Below are positions 34,991-46,312 of a stretch of 64,000 bases of DNA, piece after piece. Made by a program: the position numbers and the translations under genes. Numbering within the stretch: position 1 is the first letter of the stretch; each line of letters begins with the position of its first letter. The notes below the pieces were generated by a model. The model had not been told where the DNA came from and searched no databases. It saw nothing but the letters and a program-made list of their open reading frames with translations. Source of the stretch: Haemaphysalis longicornis (Eukaryota; Arthropoda; Arachnida; Ixodida; Ixodidae); the NCBI GenBank assembly GCA_013339765.2, contig CM023450.1, positions 102,488,244 through 102,552,243 on the forward strand. The letters are read 5' to 3'.

Positions 34991-37944
34991 GCGAAGCGTT
35001 CTATGCCTAACTGATGGCGATGTAGTTACGCCAAAACTAACTTCAGGAAATCTACCTTCACGCAATCGGTTTCCACAAGGGCACATCAAGCTCATAATGG
35101 TGTTCCAAATAAATATCAAGCGCCTCACGAAAAAATGCTTTTTCGGAATGAAAACTGAGTCCCTCGCGTTATGAAGTCGACGTCTACGCGATTGCACCTT
35201 CATCGCATTCTGGTCGCTCAGTATTTCGTTTGGGTTCGTTGCAGGGCGCTGGCTTTCGACTTTGGATGAGTTGAAGTAGACTTTGGCTTTGGACTTCGGA
35301 AGTTTAGATTTTCGACTATAGGAGCGTGGAGGCTATTTTGTGCGCCGTTTCGCTGCTGCGGAGGCCGGACGGCGGCTTTTCTGCTGAAGGGGTCATCTGA
35401 TGCTTCCGCATTAAAGCGGAAACGATCGGAAGGCGGCAGCCCATGGAGGACTAGAAGTGCCTTGAGTGCAAGTTTTTCATGAATACAGTAGAAAGCCTTC
35501 TGCATACGGAGCAAAGCGCGAAGGTACCAGCACACCAAGACTGTGCTTGAGCTCACGGCGGTGATCATTTCGGTCGCTTTAACTGTAAATGCTATCTCCT
35601 ATTTTTCCTTAACTGAAGAGTCTCTCTTTGCCCCACGTTCTCTGTTTGCAGTAGGGCAAACCGAGGCACTGATGTCTTTTGAATTTCCGCTTTTCCTCGT
35701 TCTTCATTGCATTCAGCATCGCTATATTTAATGGCAAAGAACGGGGCGAATATTAGGGTATTATAACTTTGTTCAACGTTTCCAATAATATTAACAATAC
35801 AGCTATCGTTCGTAATTTTATGACTCGGTTTGTCGCGCCTCCCACACAATTTAAACAGCTATCATCAAATATTTTGCCCGTGGTATTTTCGCCGTCGCGT
35901 TCCGCAGCACCTCCTCACCTTTTTCACGTCTGCGCGGACATTTCGCGTGGCCCTCATTAACGTTTGAAACGGACGGACGCACTCTGGCGTTGAAAGCTTC
36001 CACTATGGGCATCTGCTAAAATGTACACCGCCTCGCCAGCTCGAGGGGAGGGCACCTAGTCTGCTCAGAAGCAGCACGGCCACTCATTTACCTGCCAGGT
36101 TGGCCAGAAAGTGCTACGGCAAGAGACAGAGGATAAAAACGAAGTAATGATGAAAGAGGGGCGTCGTCAGTTTATATGCTGGGCCCACAACTCGATGTGC
36201 AAGCACTTTACTCCCACCTTGATCAAGAAATCTGTAACTCCTCTCCTCCCCCCGAATCCTTCAGATCCCCCCTTTCCCATATTCTCTGGATCTCGTTAGA
36301 GCTTCGTCGCAGTTTATGTCAGACGTCCCCGCTGGGAACTGTCGTTCGGCACCGCTACTAGGATGAGTGCTCCCTTGAGATCGTACCTGAGACACGTAAC
36401 TCACGTGAGTTCTCGATTGCGTATACATGAGCGACTTCGGCTCCGGTACGGCACTTACGTATGGTGTAGTACCATCCAACAGACGAACCCTCTTCCCAAT
36501 ACACCACCCACCCGACTGTTTCAGATTGATTTGCGACGCGTATAGGCTGCCGGATCCCCTCCTCCGTCCTTTGTTTTGTTTTTGCTTTCTGATTTTCTGC
36601 GCGCCTAAGAGGATCGTGCGAGCCAGATTCAGCGGGTAGAGCACAAGCAGGCAACGAACAAAACAGCCTGGAGGATATCGAACGAAGTGAGCGGAGCCAC
36701 CCTTTTGTCCGCCGCGTGCGTCTGGGTTCGGTTCCGGTTATGTGCCGGAAGCTCCATCCACCGAGCGGAAGTTGCAAAGGGCAGCCACTAGATGTACCGG
36801 AAGTAAGTATTTCTGCTCGCTCCGATTTCTTGTGTCTGTTGAATCTGAAAACAGCGAGCATTCGTTGGCGTTTGGCTGCTGCTTGTGGAAAGGCTGCCCT
36901 GGGAAACTTGTAAACATTTGAGGCTTCTCAGGCGCTGATTTGTCGATGCTGATAATGTCAATAAGCTGCACGATGTACTGCCGCGGCTCCGTTGCGTACA
37001 GACGTTAGTGAAGTGGCTTTCAGTAGACGTTGAATAAACCAGAGACTAGCTCCTTCTCGGATATTTTTCGTCAGTGCTTGGTAGACTCACAAGAACGGCA
37101 CCACTGCCCGACGTTTTTCGGGGCATTTAAAAGGACGCTGCTGTATTTGATACAATGTTAACTCCCCTGCTACCGAATAAGACTACACACAAGGCAGGTC
37201 GGGAAGTTGTTCAGATTTAAAATATCACGCGTTTTGTAACTGGTGACTCTGTAAATAATGGCATAACTAACTAACTTTGTAACTAACTCTGTAACCTTTC
37301 CTTGCTTTTGCCGATGACGATACATTTGTCTAAAATTGTTCACGTGCTGCAATTATGTGCCAACCATCGGTCATGCGCATTCTTTACATTGCCGGAGGGT
37401 TCGCGAAGCTGCTCATTAAAGGGACTCTGCAACAGTTTCGATAAACGCTTTCCCTCTTTCTTTCGGGTCTGGAACAACTGTGGAAGCTTTAGTTATCGCC
37501 AGCACAGAGCTGAACTGCCTGATTTGCTCGCCCCACCAGATATGCCTTCCTTTTCTGCTTTGCTTGTGTGGAGATTTTTCAAGTGCCACTCAATGCGTTT
37601 ATTGCTGCAACTGTAGGAACGCCGGGCAATAACCGCTACATTGCTCTAATGACGTAATCCAAGCGCTCGAAGAACGCCAATATTGGCAGAGGAAAAATAT
37701 TTTGAGCAAGTTTATAAGCTGTGTGATGGCATACATCAGTAATTTTTGGATGACGTATTTCGTGACTGAATGCGTTTGTTGACTACAGCCTGAAAGCCTT
37801 TAAAGTTAAAATAAATGTTGAGAAAAGTGTTGCAGGATCCCAGGGACCTGTCTGCCCTACACACCGCCTGTCCCCGTACACAACGTTTTCCTTGTTTTCC
37901 TTGCACTTTAATGCATACTTGGTTTTGTGTTCTTTTGTCGCAAC
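34991..37944. other. Anonymous DNA, no gene recognised
   Basis: Frames up to 167 codons (36358-36861, reverse strand) show no recognisable domain. A ttaaagggactctgcaac block at 37417-37434 resembles a MITE end, but no inverted partner was found. Confidence 0.4.
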
Positions 37945-38190
37945 TGTAGGAATGTTGACTAACGGCACTGCTGGATTTTCCCAGTCTGGTAAGTCAGGCC
38001 AGTTATCTGATTTAATAGTAACACTAGGTCCGCTCCTAAAGAGCTATATATAGCCCGCCCTAATCATGATCAGACGACATCGGGTTCTTCAGCAATTTCA
38101 TTATCGATTAGTCTTTACTGGAGCAAGAAAATCATCACCACTCTTGTCTTATCTTCGTCTTTTCATTCTCTTTTGCATAGTTGGCGACCC
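37945..38190 (+). mobile_element. Possible LTR plus primer-binding site of an old Gypsy
   Basis: A TATA-like gctatatatagcccg (38044-38058) lies upstream of gttggcgacccaaacgtg (38180-38197). That block matches the tRNA-Trp primer site seen in the 47.5 kb Gypsy at about 13 of 16 positions. The stretch may start TGTAGGAATG at 37945. No second LTR, gag or clear CA end was found, so this is tentative. Confidence 0.3.
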
Positions 38191-38545
38191 AAACGTGTAT
38201 TGTTTTGTTAGGTTTTGTGCGGGTTGAAGGTGCATACATGTGTAGTGTGAATGTGCAGCCTGTGCTTTCTCTTTGTGTCTTTTTGTATCTCCTCGGAATA
38301 TGCAATGTAGCAGTTTTGAGCCACTACTCCTTTGTGCCTACTCTGCCTTCATTTGATGCTATTTTGTTTGAGCTGCACTTGTTGTTCATTTATGCTGTAT
38401 TCATTGTTAGTTATTTATATTTTTATCTTCGCTGCGTTCACTCCATTTTTTTATTTTGTAATAACTATGCCAGGGTACCTATGCATTCTTTTTTTAACTA
38501 CGGGACCCTCGTGTGTATATTAGCATGACTGTAACATAACCTAAC

Positions 38546-38735
38546 TCGCCGAGGTGGATCAGCGGCTATGGCGTTGTGCTGCTGAAACCATAGGCGCGGG
38601 TTCGATACCGGCCGTGGTGGCTGCTTTTCAGATGGCGGTGAAAAGCGAAAACGCCCGTGTGCAGATATTTCAGTGCGCGTTAGAGATCCCCACGTGCTCA
38701 AAATTAATAAGGTGCCTCCAGTAGTGCCTGTAGCC
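38546..38735 (+). mobile_element. Ruka-like SINE, first duplicated copy
   Basis: A-box region cgaggtggatcagcggctatgg and B-box region gcgggttcgataccgg, then the ggtgaaaagcgaaaacgcc body and agagatcccc..tcaaaattaa. It is diverged and lacks an intact 3' end. Confidence 0.8.
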
Positions 38736-39029
38736 CGTGTTTGCTTTGTGTCTTTTTATTCCTCCGAATATCAATCAGCATTTTAGCCACTATCCATTTC
38801 CTCTCTTTTCATTTGATCTATTTTTTAGCTGCATTGTTTTCATTACGTTAAATTGTTAGTTATTTACAATTTTATTTTCGCTGCGTTGCCCCTTTTTCCT
38901 TTGTAATAGCTTCGAAAAAGGTTACCTTGATTTTTTTTTAACTACTGGACACTGTTCATATTAGCATGACTGTAACATGCCCTTTCATGAGGTGGAAACG
39001 GTACGCCGCTTTTTTTTTAACGACGGCTC

Positions 39030-39200
39030 GGGCATACTCGGCCGTGGTGGCTGCTTTTCCTGGCGGTATGTGAACCGCGGCGTGTGCCGATATTTCGGCG
39101 CTTCCGAATCTCCTCTCCATAGTAAAAAACCCTCCACTACAGCACGCCTCATAGCCCGGAGTGTAGCTACGATGGCTAAATCCACAATCAATCAATCTGA
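39030..39200 (+). mobile_element. Ruka-like SINE, second duplicated copy (headless)
   Basis: It retains ggccgtggtggctgctttt, cgtgtgccgatatttcggcg and ccctccactacagcacgcct but lacks A and B boxes, so it cannot be transcribed from its own promoter. Confidence 0.75.
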
Positions 39201-42200
39201 TCAATCTATCATCATCAATTGATGATTAATCAATGTTATTCAATGTTGCGTCATAGCAGGGCAGACGACAGCAGCGCGTCCAGTAGAGTGCGGCACAGCG
39301 CGCTACATGCACGTCGAAAGTAATAAAAATCAACCGAGGTCATTGGGGCTGCGCCTCTTAGTTCAGATGTCAAAATTAATTGTCTCGCCTTTCGGTCAGA
39401 CGGTTCCCCGCACATTGACTCCCCCTTCCCGCATTATGGGTCCCGTAAGAAAATGGCCGTATTTTTATTCTTTTTTTTTTTTGGGGGGGTTTAAGAAATT
39501 ATGTTTCAAAGTTCAAAGGAAAGACTCAAGCTGTCCGGGATCTTTCGAAAAACAACACTTCAGGCCCCCGGGAATATGTTTTACCAGCTAACCTTTTTCG
39601 TTGCTGTGTTGCGCCTTTGCTGATTAACAGGCCCTGTATTTTCGAACTTTAGTACTTCCGTCCAATAGCTTTCCTGTGTTCCTAAAATATTCACCGCATG
39701 TTTGAGACTCAAAGGGGCATTTTTTTAGTTTTTATATAAAATTCCTCCAGCTAAAAAAAATAATAAAGCAAGTCTGGCAATCTTTCCGGATGGAATAAAA
39801 AACACTTTATTTGCAGCTGCGATTCATACTGCAGATTAACTAGTACGTGTCCTCGAAGCGTTTTGAAGGACTTCCACTCATGGATTTAAGGGAGTTGGAG
39901 TATTTTATTAAATGCTTTGCACGTTATATTAACTCACAGCCCAATAAGTGGTAATTTTCTCAGTAACAACAAAGCAAGAAACACAAATAACTGTCTTTAT
40001 ACAAAACAAAGATAGAGATTATTTTATAAGTACCAAAAGGTAAGAGCCTGAAGACAGTGCAGGTAATTTTTTTATAACTCTGGAACTGTTTCCTTAATGG
40101 CACCATGCGCGATCATAAACTGCTTTAATTGACTTAATTAAACGTGCACAGCTATACACCTTGAGTACTTCGAAACTCAAACCATTTGAAGAAGTGACGT
40201 CCAATTCTTTTAGTTCATACATAGGTTTATGTGTGAGAAATGTCAGCATACCCCACTCCCCGTGATTATGTTTCAAGCAACACGTAAAGGAGACAGATGT
40301 CCGCGACCTGGACGACACAATACGGTTCAAGACATCTGCTTGCACGAACTGCACGCGCACCACGTGGTTACTCCAGTACAAGACCACCGAATCGGATAAT
40401 CACGCAGTATACGCGCGCTAATGCAAGTTTCCTACCCCTCGGCTTAATGGTAACATAATCTTCGACTACGCAGAGGTGAAATGGAACTCCACTCCCCTCT
40501 TGCAAGAAACCGCCATTGTGTCCCGGGCTCCATGGTTCGCAAACAATGTCCACGTACAGTTGCGGACCTCATTTAAGGTGCCTCGTTAGTTGAGGTTGGT
40601 CACTGTCGCTCCCGGCGGTTCGGGGTGTCAGTGTCGACTCGAGGACGCGGGTAGAGGCCGGAAGTGCTTCCGGGGCACTGAGGGTCCCTTGGCGATTATA
40701 GGGACTTGTACGTAAAAAAACGCACGTGATGAAGCTAGCGAGCGCGGTTACGAGTCGAGACGCGTGCAACGTGTTCCGTGCGTCCCTTTAAGTATTCGCG
40801 AATCTTATTAAAATGAAGCAGCATCCCAAGCGCTCGTGAACGAGCGTTTGGGGTGCAGCTCTGGTTGACGCTCGCGCGTTGCGAGTCAAAATGAGCGCGA
40901 TAGTACACTTGTGCGAGATGCTTTATGAACATTTTTCTTGCACCGCCTTCAATGGCACTTGGGTTTGTCGCAACCGAAATTACAGAGACAATCCAAAACG
41001 TCCTTATCTGCTAACGCTACTAAGTTTCGGACTGTGTATACCGAAGAATTAACGCCGCAATCGCAGTGTGAGGCTTGTCGATCCGTGACTGGCGACCTCC
41101 ATAACGCTTAGTGAAGGTGACAGAGAGGATTTATACTTAGCTGATGCGGCATTCTTCTGCTCTGTATAAGATGCCTTTCTGAGCGCCAGAAATCATTTAA
41201 GAAAGAAAGCTGAAAAAATATATTTGATGCGCTATATTTGTGGGCTTTGCTAGGACAAAAAAATGGACAGGAGCGCAAATATTTAATTACGGTCTCCGAA
41301 AAAAATGCATAATGGTTTCTTTCTTGTTTGGCGTGCCACGTCGAGTTTGCCATCGTGTTCATTTATTGTATAGGTAATGATGAGTATGATTATGCGCACT
41401 GAAATAGGGCGACACGTCTCCAGCTTTATACCGCCTCCGGGTTGTGAACGGGACGGCGCGCGCGCGCGTACGGTCGGTGGTATAGCGGCGGCGGGGATAT
41501 CATTTTCATGCCTCGCGAATCGCCTACCGTTAATTGGAGCCGCGCAGTCGGCATGAACTCGCACGACGAAGCCGCTCATCTATTTCAATTTCTCCGGACT
41601 CGCGCAGTCACCGCATCACTTTATTTTTTTTTCCGGTGTAGGTGTCTTCTTTCTGTAAATATTTTTCGATATCTCTCGCGTTCTCGTTTTGGGATTAAAC
41701 CACGCGCCCACATATGACGCCTTAAACTTGGGAGAAGATTCCGATGTAGTTTAAGTTTACATAAATGGCGAAAAATGATTTTTTGTTGAGTTTGAGGTTT
41801 TTTTTTGTGTGTGTGAGTTGAAACTTGTCAACTTTAACTTTTTTGTCAGTTCTCCCGTTCGATGCAGCGGAAGAGCAGCACTTTTTGGTAAAGATGTTTC
41901 CTTGAAATTTAGGCCACGTTCCCGTCTGGGGAGGAGCGCCTGGTTCACTTGTCATTATCACGGCGACAGGTTAAAATATAGTATATAAAAAAGTTTGTAC
42001 TACGTTTCCTCGTCATTTGAATCTGGGGCGCCATACGACAATAAAAGTAACCCATCAGTAAAAAAAAGAAAAACAGGAAGGCAAGTCGATTTTGGCAGAA
42101 AGATCGCGGTTTGTCAGGTCGAAGAGAAAGCAGGAAAATTACTTAGTTGAGCTATGGCTATAATCTTCAGAATCGTAGAATCTTCACGTTGGTAAGCGTC

Positions 42201-42522
42201 GAGACCGCGGGAGTCAACGATTTTCACTTTAAAGGTAAACGCGCACGTGCCGTGAGAACTCGGGGCCTGTTAGGCTTGCAGATAAAGATGGCAGCGGGGG
42301 AAGGGGGGGGGGGGGGAGGGGGGTTACCGCATAGCCGCTAGGGGGGAGAGGAGTGACTTCAAAATTGGCGCCAGACAATCGACGCCGAAGAGAGCCGCAC
42401 AGCTTGGCCGCCATTACCGCCAACGCAAGGTCGAGCGTCCGCTCCGCCATCTTTCCTACAACGTCGGTCTAGCCTCCTTCAAAACCTCGGTGCGGACCGT
42501 CTGCTCCGCCGGAACAGTTTTA
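39201..42522. other. Anonymous DNA, no gene recognised
   Basis: Reading frames remain under 100 codons with no motif. An A/T-rich part lies at 39600-40100, and a GC-rich part with gcgcgcgcg at 41455-41468. A G-run (42304-42316) precedes the next element. Confidence 0.45.
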
Positions 42523-43083
42523 TTAGATGCGACACTGAGAGCATCTCTTGTCGGCGGCCCTGTCCTTCGCTGCGTGCGTCCGTCGTCGTCGTCGGCGTCG
42601 TCGTCCGCACTCTCCTCCGCTCACCCCCTCTCCTCTCAGATAGCGAACACTCCCTCGCGAGGGGCATTGGCTTGTATTCGATTGGATTGGCTTGGCTTGG
42701 CTTGGATTAGATTGGATTGGATTGGATTGGATTTGGATTGGATTTGATTAAAGTGGATTGTGTTGGATTGTGTTGCGTCATAACCGCGGCAGACGCACTG
42801 GCGCCGGCGCGTGCCCAGGTGAGAGCGAACACTCTCTCTCAACATCTGCGGGTGTGCGGCCCAGCGCTCTCTCACTCCGCCGGTGGGCGGCGCTGCGCGT
42901 GGTGCTGCGCATGTGCAGTACTCTCTCTCTCCGCGGTCTTCTCTCCTTCGGGCACGCTGCGCATATAACCGGTGTGCCGCTCTTAGGCGGCCTTTCGGTC
43001 GACGGTTGCTCTCCGCTTGCGCTTGAACCCCCCTCAGCGTCGCATCACACCAGGGTTCCCGCGAGGGGAGGTGGGCGTAATTT
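42523..43083 (+). mobile_element. Helentron-like non-autonomous element, copy F
   Basis: GATGCGACACTGAG (42526-42539) after TTTTATTA is matched by its inverted copy CTCAGCGTCGCATC (43033-43046) with one mismatch. Then come cagggttcccgcgagggga (hairpin), ggtgggcgtaa and a T-run. No coding sequence was found. The interior contains a TTGGA-type minisatellite (42670-42760) and two CTCTCTC-containing blocks. It is a distinct subfamily from copies D/E/G, sharing architecture and end signature. Confidence 0.65.
42670..42760 (+). repeat. TTGGA/TTGGC pentanucleotide minisatellite
   Basis: About 90 bp of imperfect ttgga and ttggc units inside copy F. It is not the arthropod telomere repeat (TTAGG). 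Confidence 0.9.
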
Positions 43084-43881
43084 TTTTATTATTTTTTTGC
43101 GAGGTTGTAAAACGAGGTTGTGAAGTGAGTTGCCACGAGCCGCTGCGAGAACTGCTTGCCATTGACGCTATCAATCGTTTCATTAACAGAATAGAAAAAT
43201 GCTTGGCAGACAGCAACAATAGCTTTGACTTAGCCTACCGCAGCACTCTATAAAGTCGTTAGAACAACGCATTCAAGGGCTTATGCATGAAGACATGACA
43301 TTACTAGCGGACAATGCGGGTGACTTGTAGCCATTTTTAGATATTTGTGCTCAGGAAGCGCATATCTCCGCCATAAAAGATGCTTAAATTACCATGAGAA
43401 ACACCTTACCATCAAACAGGAGGGCGACTTGGCCACAATGAAGCATACCACCCTGTGCGTGCGATAATGATGAGGTAGTGCGACGAATTTCGAAAGAGGT
43501 AATGGTGCCGGCGGCCTTTTCTGAAGTCACAGAAGCGCCAAGTAAAATGCATGTTTTGAGAAGGCGCTTATAAATTTGAATGATAATAAATGGCCAGGTA
43601 GATCACACAAATATTTGTATATTAGCAATAGGGACACCCAATGCTATACGAGGGGTAGAAAGTTGACGGTGACGTACAAAATTGGAGGTGTAAATGGACT
43701 ATCAAAAGAAAAGTAGCAGAAACGGAGATGGTGGGAGAAGTGGAAGGGATGGAAACGAAAAAATCAACGGAGGCTGATGAAGCCGAAAAGCGAGGAATCT
43801 TAAAAGATAACTTTTATACGGTGGCTCAAAAACGAAATGCTTTGCTTTTTGGGGCTGAAGATGGCTGCCTGGGAGCGAGGT
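43084..43881. other. Anonymous DNA
   Basis: No gene, RNA or repeat signature recognised. Confidence 0.5.
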
Positions 43882-44118
43882 TGATTGATTGTAGGGTTTA
43901 ACGCGCCGATGCAACGCAGGCGATGAGGCGCGCCGCAGTGGAGGGCTCAGGATTAATTTTGACTACCTGGGGATCTTTACCGTGCGCCAAAATCTCGTAC
44001 ACACGGGCATTTTTGCTTCTCGCCTACATCACAAAAGTGGCCGCCGCGCCCGGGAATCGAACCCGTGACCTTGTGCTCAGCAGCGCAGCGCCTTAGCCAC
44101 TGAGCCACCGCGTAGGGG
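43882..44118 (-). mobile_element. Ruka-like tRNA-derived SINE (reverse strand)
   Basis: The head (complement of 44044-44118) has a good A box (ggtggctcagtggctaagg) and B box (GGTTCGATTCC). The body includes gatccccaggtagtcaaaat and aatcctgagccctccactgc and ends in the gcgcgttaaaccctac block, the typical Ruka 3' end. This copy looks full-length. Confidence 0.9.
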
Positions 44119-44700
44119 CTGGGAACAAGGTTCTACGTGAGCAAATGTAGCTACAGGATTAGTCGTGGGTAAGCTGTACCAATGATCTCGAGACAAAAAG
44201 GTCCTAATGTAATGCCGAATCATGCACTCGGACCGAAATGGAGGGAATGTCCACTTTCCCAAAACAGGGAAATATACTGGTGATAAGTACGCTGTCAATG
44301 CCGATTACAGTTTTGGTTAAAAAAATTACTAGAAAAGGATTGAGGACAGAAAGTCGGGCTAGTTGGTTACTGAATGCATTGTTAGCTCTGAAAGACGGTA
44401 CACCGGATAGAAATACACGAGACGAACGCTAGACATCAAATTATTTTAACTCGGCGCATGCGCCAAAGAGGAAAAGCGTAATTAATTCTTCACATGTGCG
44501 CGTTAATCTGCGTTTCAAGAAACACGCTTTTCCTGGCAATGCCACGGAAGGGGTACTGACAGAAGCGCTGCTTTCTTCGCCAATACGAAACGCCTCGAAG
44601 ATTTCTTTGTGGCATTGTTTCTTTGACCTGCTCAAAATCCGTGTATTTTCGTACTGGTTGGCTAACCCTCGACGCCTACTTTCGAAAACGGTCAGCGAAG
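44119..44700. other. Anonymous DNA
   Basis: No gene, RNA or repeat signature recognised. Confidence 0.5.
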
Positions 44701-45685
44701 TTTTAGATGCGAAGCAGCTTATGGTGGCGCCTGTTCTCTCCGCCGTTGTGTGGGCGCCAGTCTGCGGCGTCCACACCCCCACTGCGCATGCCTTGCCCGG
44801 CACGCTGATGATGATGTGGCAGGATGCCCCCTAGGGATGACCAACCAAAGAATCCGTCCCGAGATAGCTTCGCGTTCAACCACCGTCGTCATCTTCCCGT
44901 ACGGGAACCTCCTCCCGCAACGCCGTGATGAGTGCCACGGGCAACGCCACCGGTAACGCCACCTGCAACGCCAGCGTCAGCGCCAGTGTCAGCGCCGCGG
45001 ACAGCGCCGCGAAAAAGAAGGCACAACAAGAAGAACAAGAAGAAGAAGGAGCAGCACCTCCTCCTGCCGTGATCGTCCACCCGGAACACGAAGACGCCGA
45101 CCTCATCCCGAGCCAAGACTTGGTGCGCCTGATTAAACACGCGAGTCCGCGTGTGCGGCCGTGCACAAGCGCCAAGACATCATGGACCGGGACGAATACT
45201 ACAATTTGATGAGGATGACAAACGCGGAACAACATGAGCTACTGCGCGAGATCATCCATCGGCAGACGACGCCGTCAGCACCTCCGTTACGGGTCTTCTT
45301 CACCGGACCGGCCGGTTGCGGCAAGACGTTCGTCCTCCGGCTTGCCATGGACCTCTACAACCGGTACAGCAACACCGGCAACAACACCGCCTACAACGCG
45401 TTCGTCATCTGTGCGAGCACCGGAAAGGCGGCTGTGGAAGTGGGAGGAGCCACGGTGCACGAGGCTTTCAAGCTCTCTCGAAAGACCACCGGCCCCAACA
45501 AGGACGGAGGCCTCAGCGCCAGCGAGTTGAACACCTTCCGCGTGGCCTTCCGCAACGTGAAATGCGTGATCATAGACCAGGTGAGCAGGATGTCTGCGGA
45601 CAACGTAAAAGCAGTCGACTTGAGCAACCCCATGGCTGCTTCGCATACTACTCAGGGTTCCCGTGCGGGAAGATGGTGATTTTTT
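44701..45685 (+). mobile_element. Helentron-like element, copy G, with helicase ATPase half
   Basis: The 5' end is TTTTAGATGCGAAGCAGC (44701-44718). Its 12 bp ATGCGAAGCAGC (44707-44718) is exactly inverted at 45635-45646. The 3' hairpin TTCCCG-tg-CGGGAA (45658-45671) is perfect and followed by gatggtga and a T-run. The 44817-44910 block is shared with copy D. The interior encodes the front half of a Pif1-type helicase, then jumps directly to the 3' terminal region. It is therefore an internally deleted relative of an autonomous element not present in the window. Confidence 0.7.
44925..45640 (+). pseudogene. N-terminal half of a Pif1/Helitron-type helicase
   Basis: The first frame (44925-45160) gives a low-complexity linker and PAVIVHPEHEDADLIPSQDL. 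After a slip near 45160 the frame continues with DRDEYYNLMRMTNAEQHELL. Walker A (GPAGCGKT, 45305-45328), motif Ia with CASTGKAAVEVGGATVHEAF (45410-45469) and Walker B (CVIIDQ, 45563-45580) follow. The Walker B Glu of Pif1 family members is Gln here, which would be expected to impair ATP hydrolysis. Motifs III to VI are missing: the frame runs into the element's 3' end after AVDLSNP. Not functional. Confidence 0.85.
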
Positions 45686-45833
45686 TCCCTCCTACTAGCG
45701 CGTGCACTGCTGAGCGATGCTAACACTGTCGTTTAGACATCGCCCTGTCTGCCCTATGTAATATCTACCGCAGGACAGCGGGATGTGATGCACTACGCCA
45801 GTACAAGGCAATAAGCGTGTGGCAGGCTTCTTT

Positions 45834-45835
<2 letters not shown>

Positions 45836-45919
<84 letters not shown>

Positions 45920-45920
45920 A
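45836..45920 (+). repeat. (AG)n microsatellite
   Basis: About 40 AG units with minor interruptions at the 3' end. Confidence 0.98.
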
Positions 45921-46149
45921 CTTCATGTGAACATGCAGTGAATCGGTTTTTGTGGAGTGCCTGTCCTCTAGCTTACATGAAAGCGAGCGTTTGATATAGT
46001 GGTTTAACCACAAAGAATTTCGAAACAAAAAAATTTGGCACTACACTGAGTCTGAAAGAAAGTGTCATGTAATGTCTAAACGTGGCACAACCATACATAT
46101 ACAAACTGCTCCGTTGGTTTCGATGCATGATTCAAAAACCGCATGAAGG

Positions 46150-46312
46150 TGTAGTGGCAAGCCACAGTGCCAGCGGCAGCAGCGTGACGCAGGCCCACGA
46201 GCGCGCTCACCCGCCGGAGGGCTCGTGCGCCCCTGGCATCAGTAGATAGAGACCCCACGGCGTTCGGAATAAACCGGCCTTGCTACGTGGTCTGGTCGTC
46301 TCTCTCTTTCAA
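46150..46312 (+). repeat. 5' LTR, first part (interrupted)
   Basis: It aligns with the start of the 3' LTR with a few substitutions and single-base indels. A polyadenylation signal AATAAA lies at 46268-46273. The LTR is broken after ctctctttcaa (46302-46312), which recurs at 47481-47491 on the far side of the inserted LINE; the LTR finishes at 47515. Confidence 0.95.

Larger units (their letters stand above)
38258..39200 (+). repeat. Tandem duplication of ~450 bp that includes a SINE
   Basis: Blocks such as tttgtgtctttttgtatctc, tgttagttattta, cttcgctgcgtt and tattagcatgactgtaacat appear in the same order at 38265-38545 and 38745-38985. Each is followed by a Ruka-like SINE copy. Many small indels separate the copies, so the duplication is old or the sequence is noisy. 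Confidence 0.75.

Noticed and set aside
36358..36861. 167-codon reverse-strand frame
   Set aside because: No motif recognised, and open frames overlap on both strands. Not defensible as an exon.
37417..37434. Block resembling a second MITE end (ttaaagggactctgcaac)
   Set aside because: No inverted partner found within a few kilobases; a single short match is insufficient for a feature.
42670..42760. Possible telomere-like array
   Set aside because: Units are TTGGA/TTGGC and not the arthropod TTAGG. It is an internal minisatellite of a mobile element.
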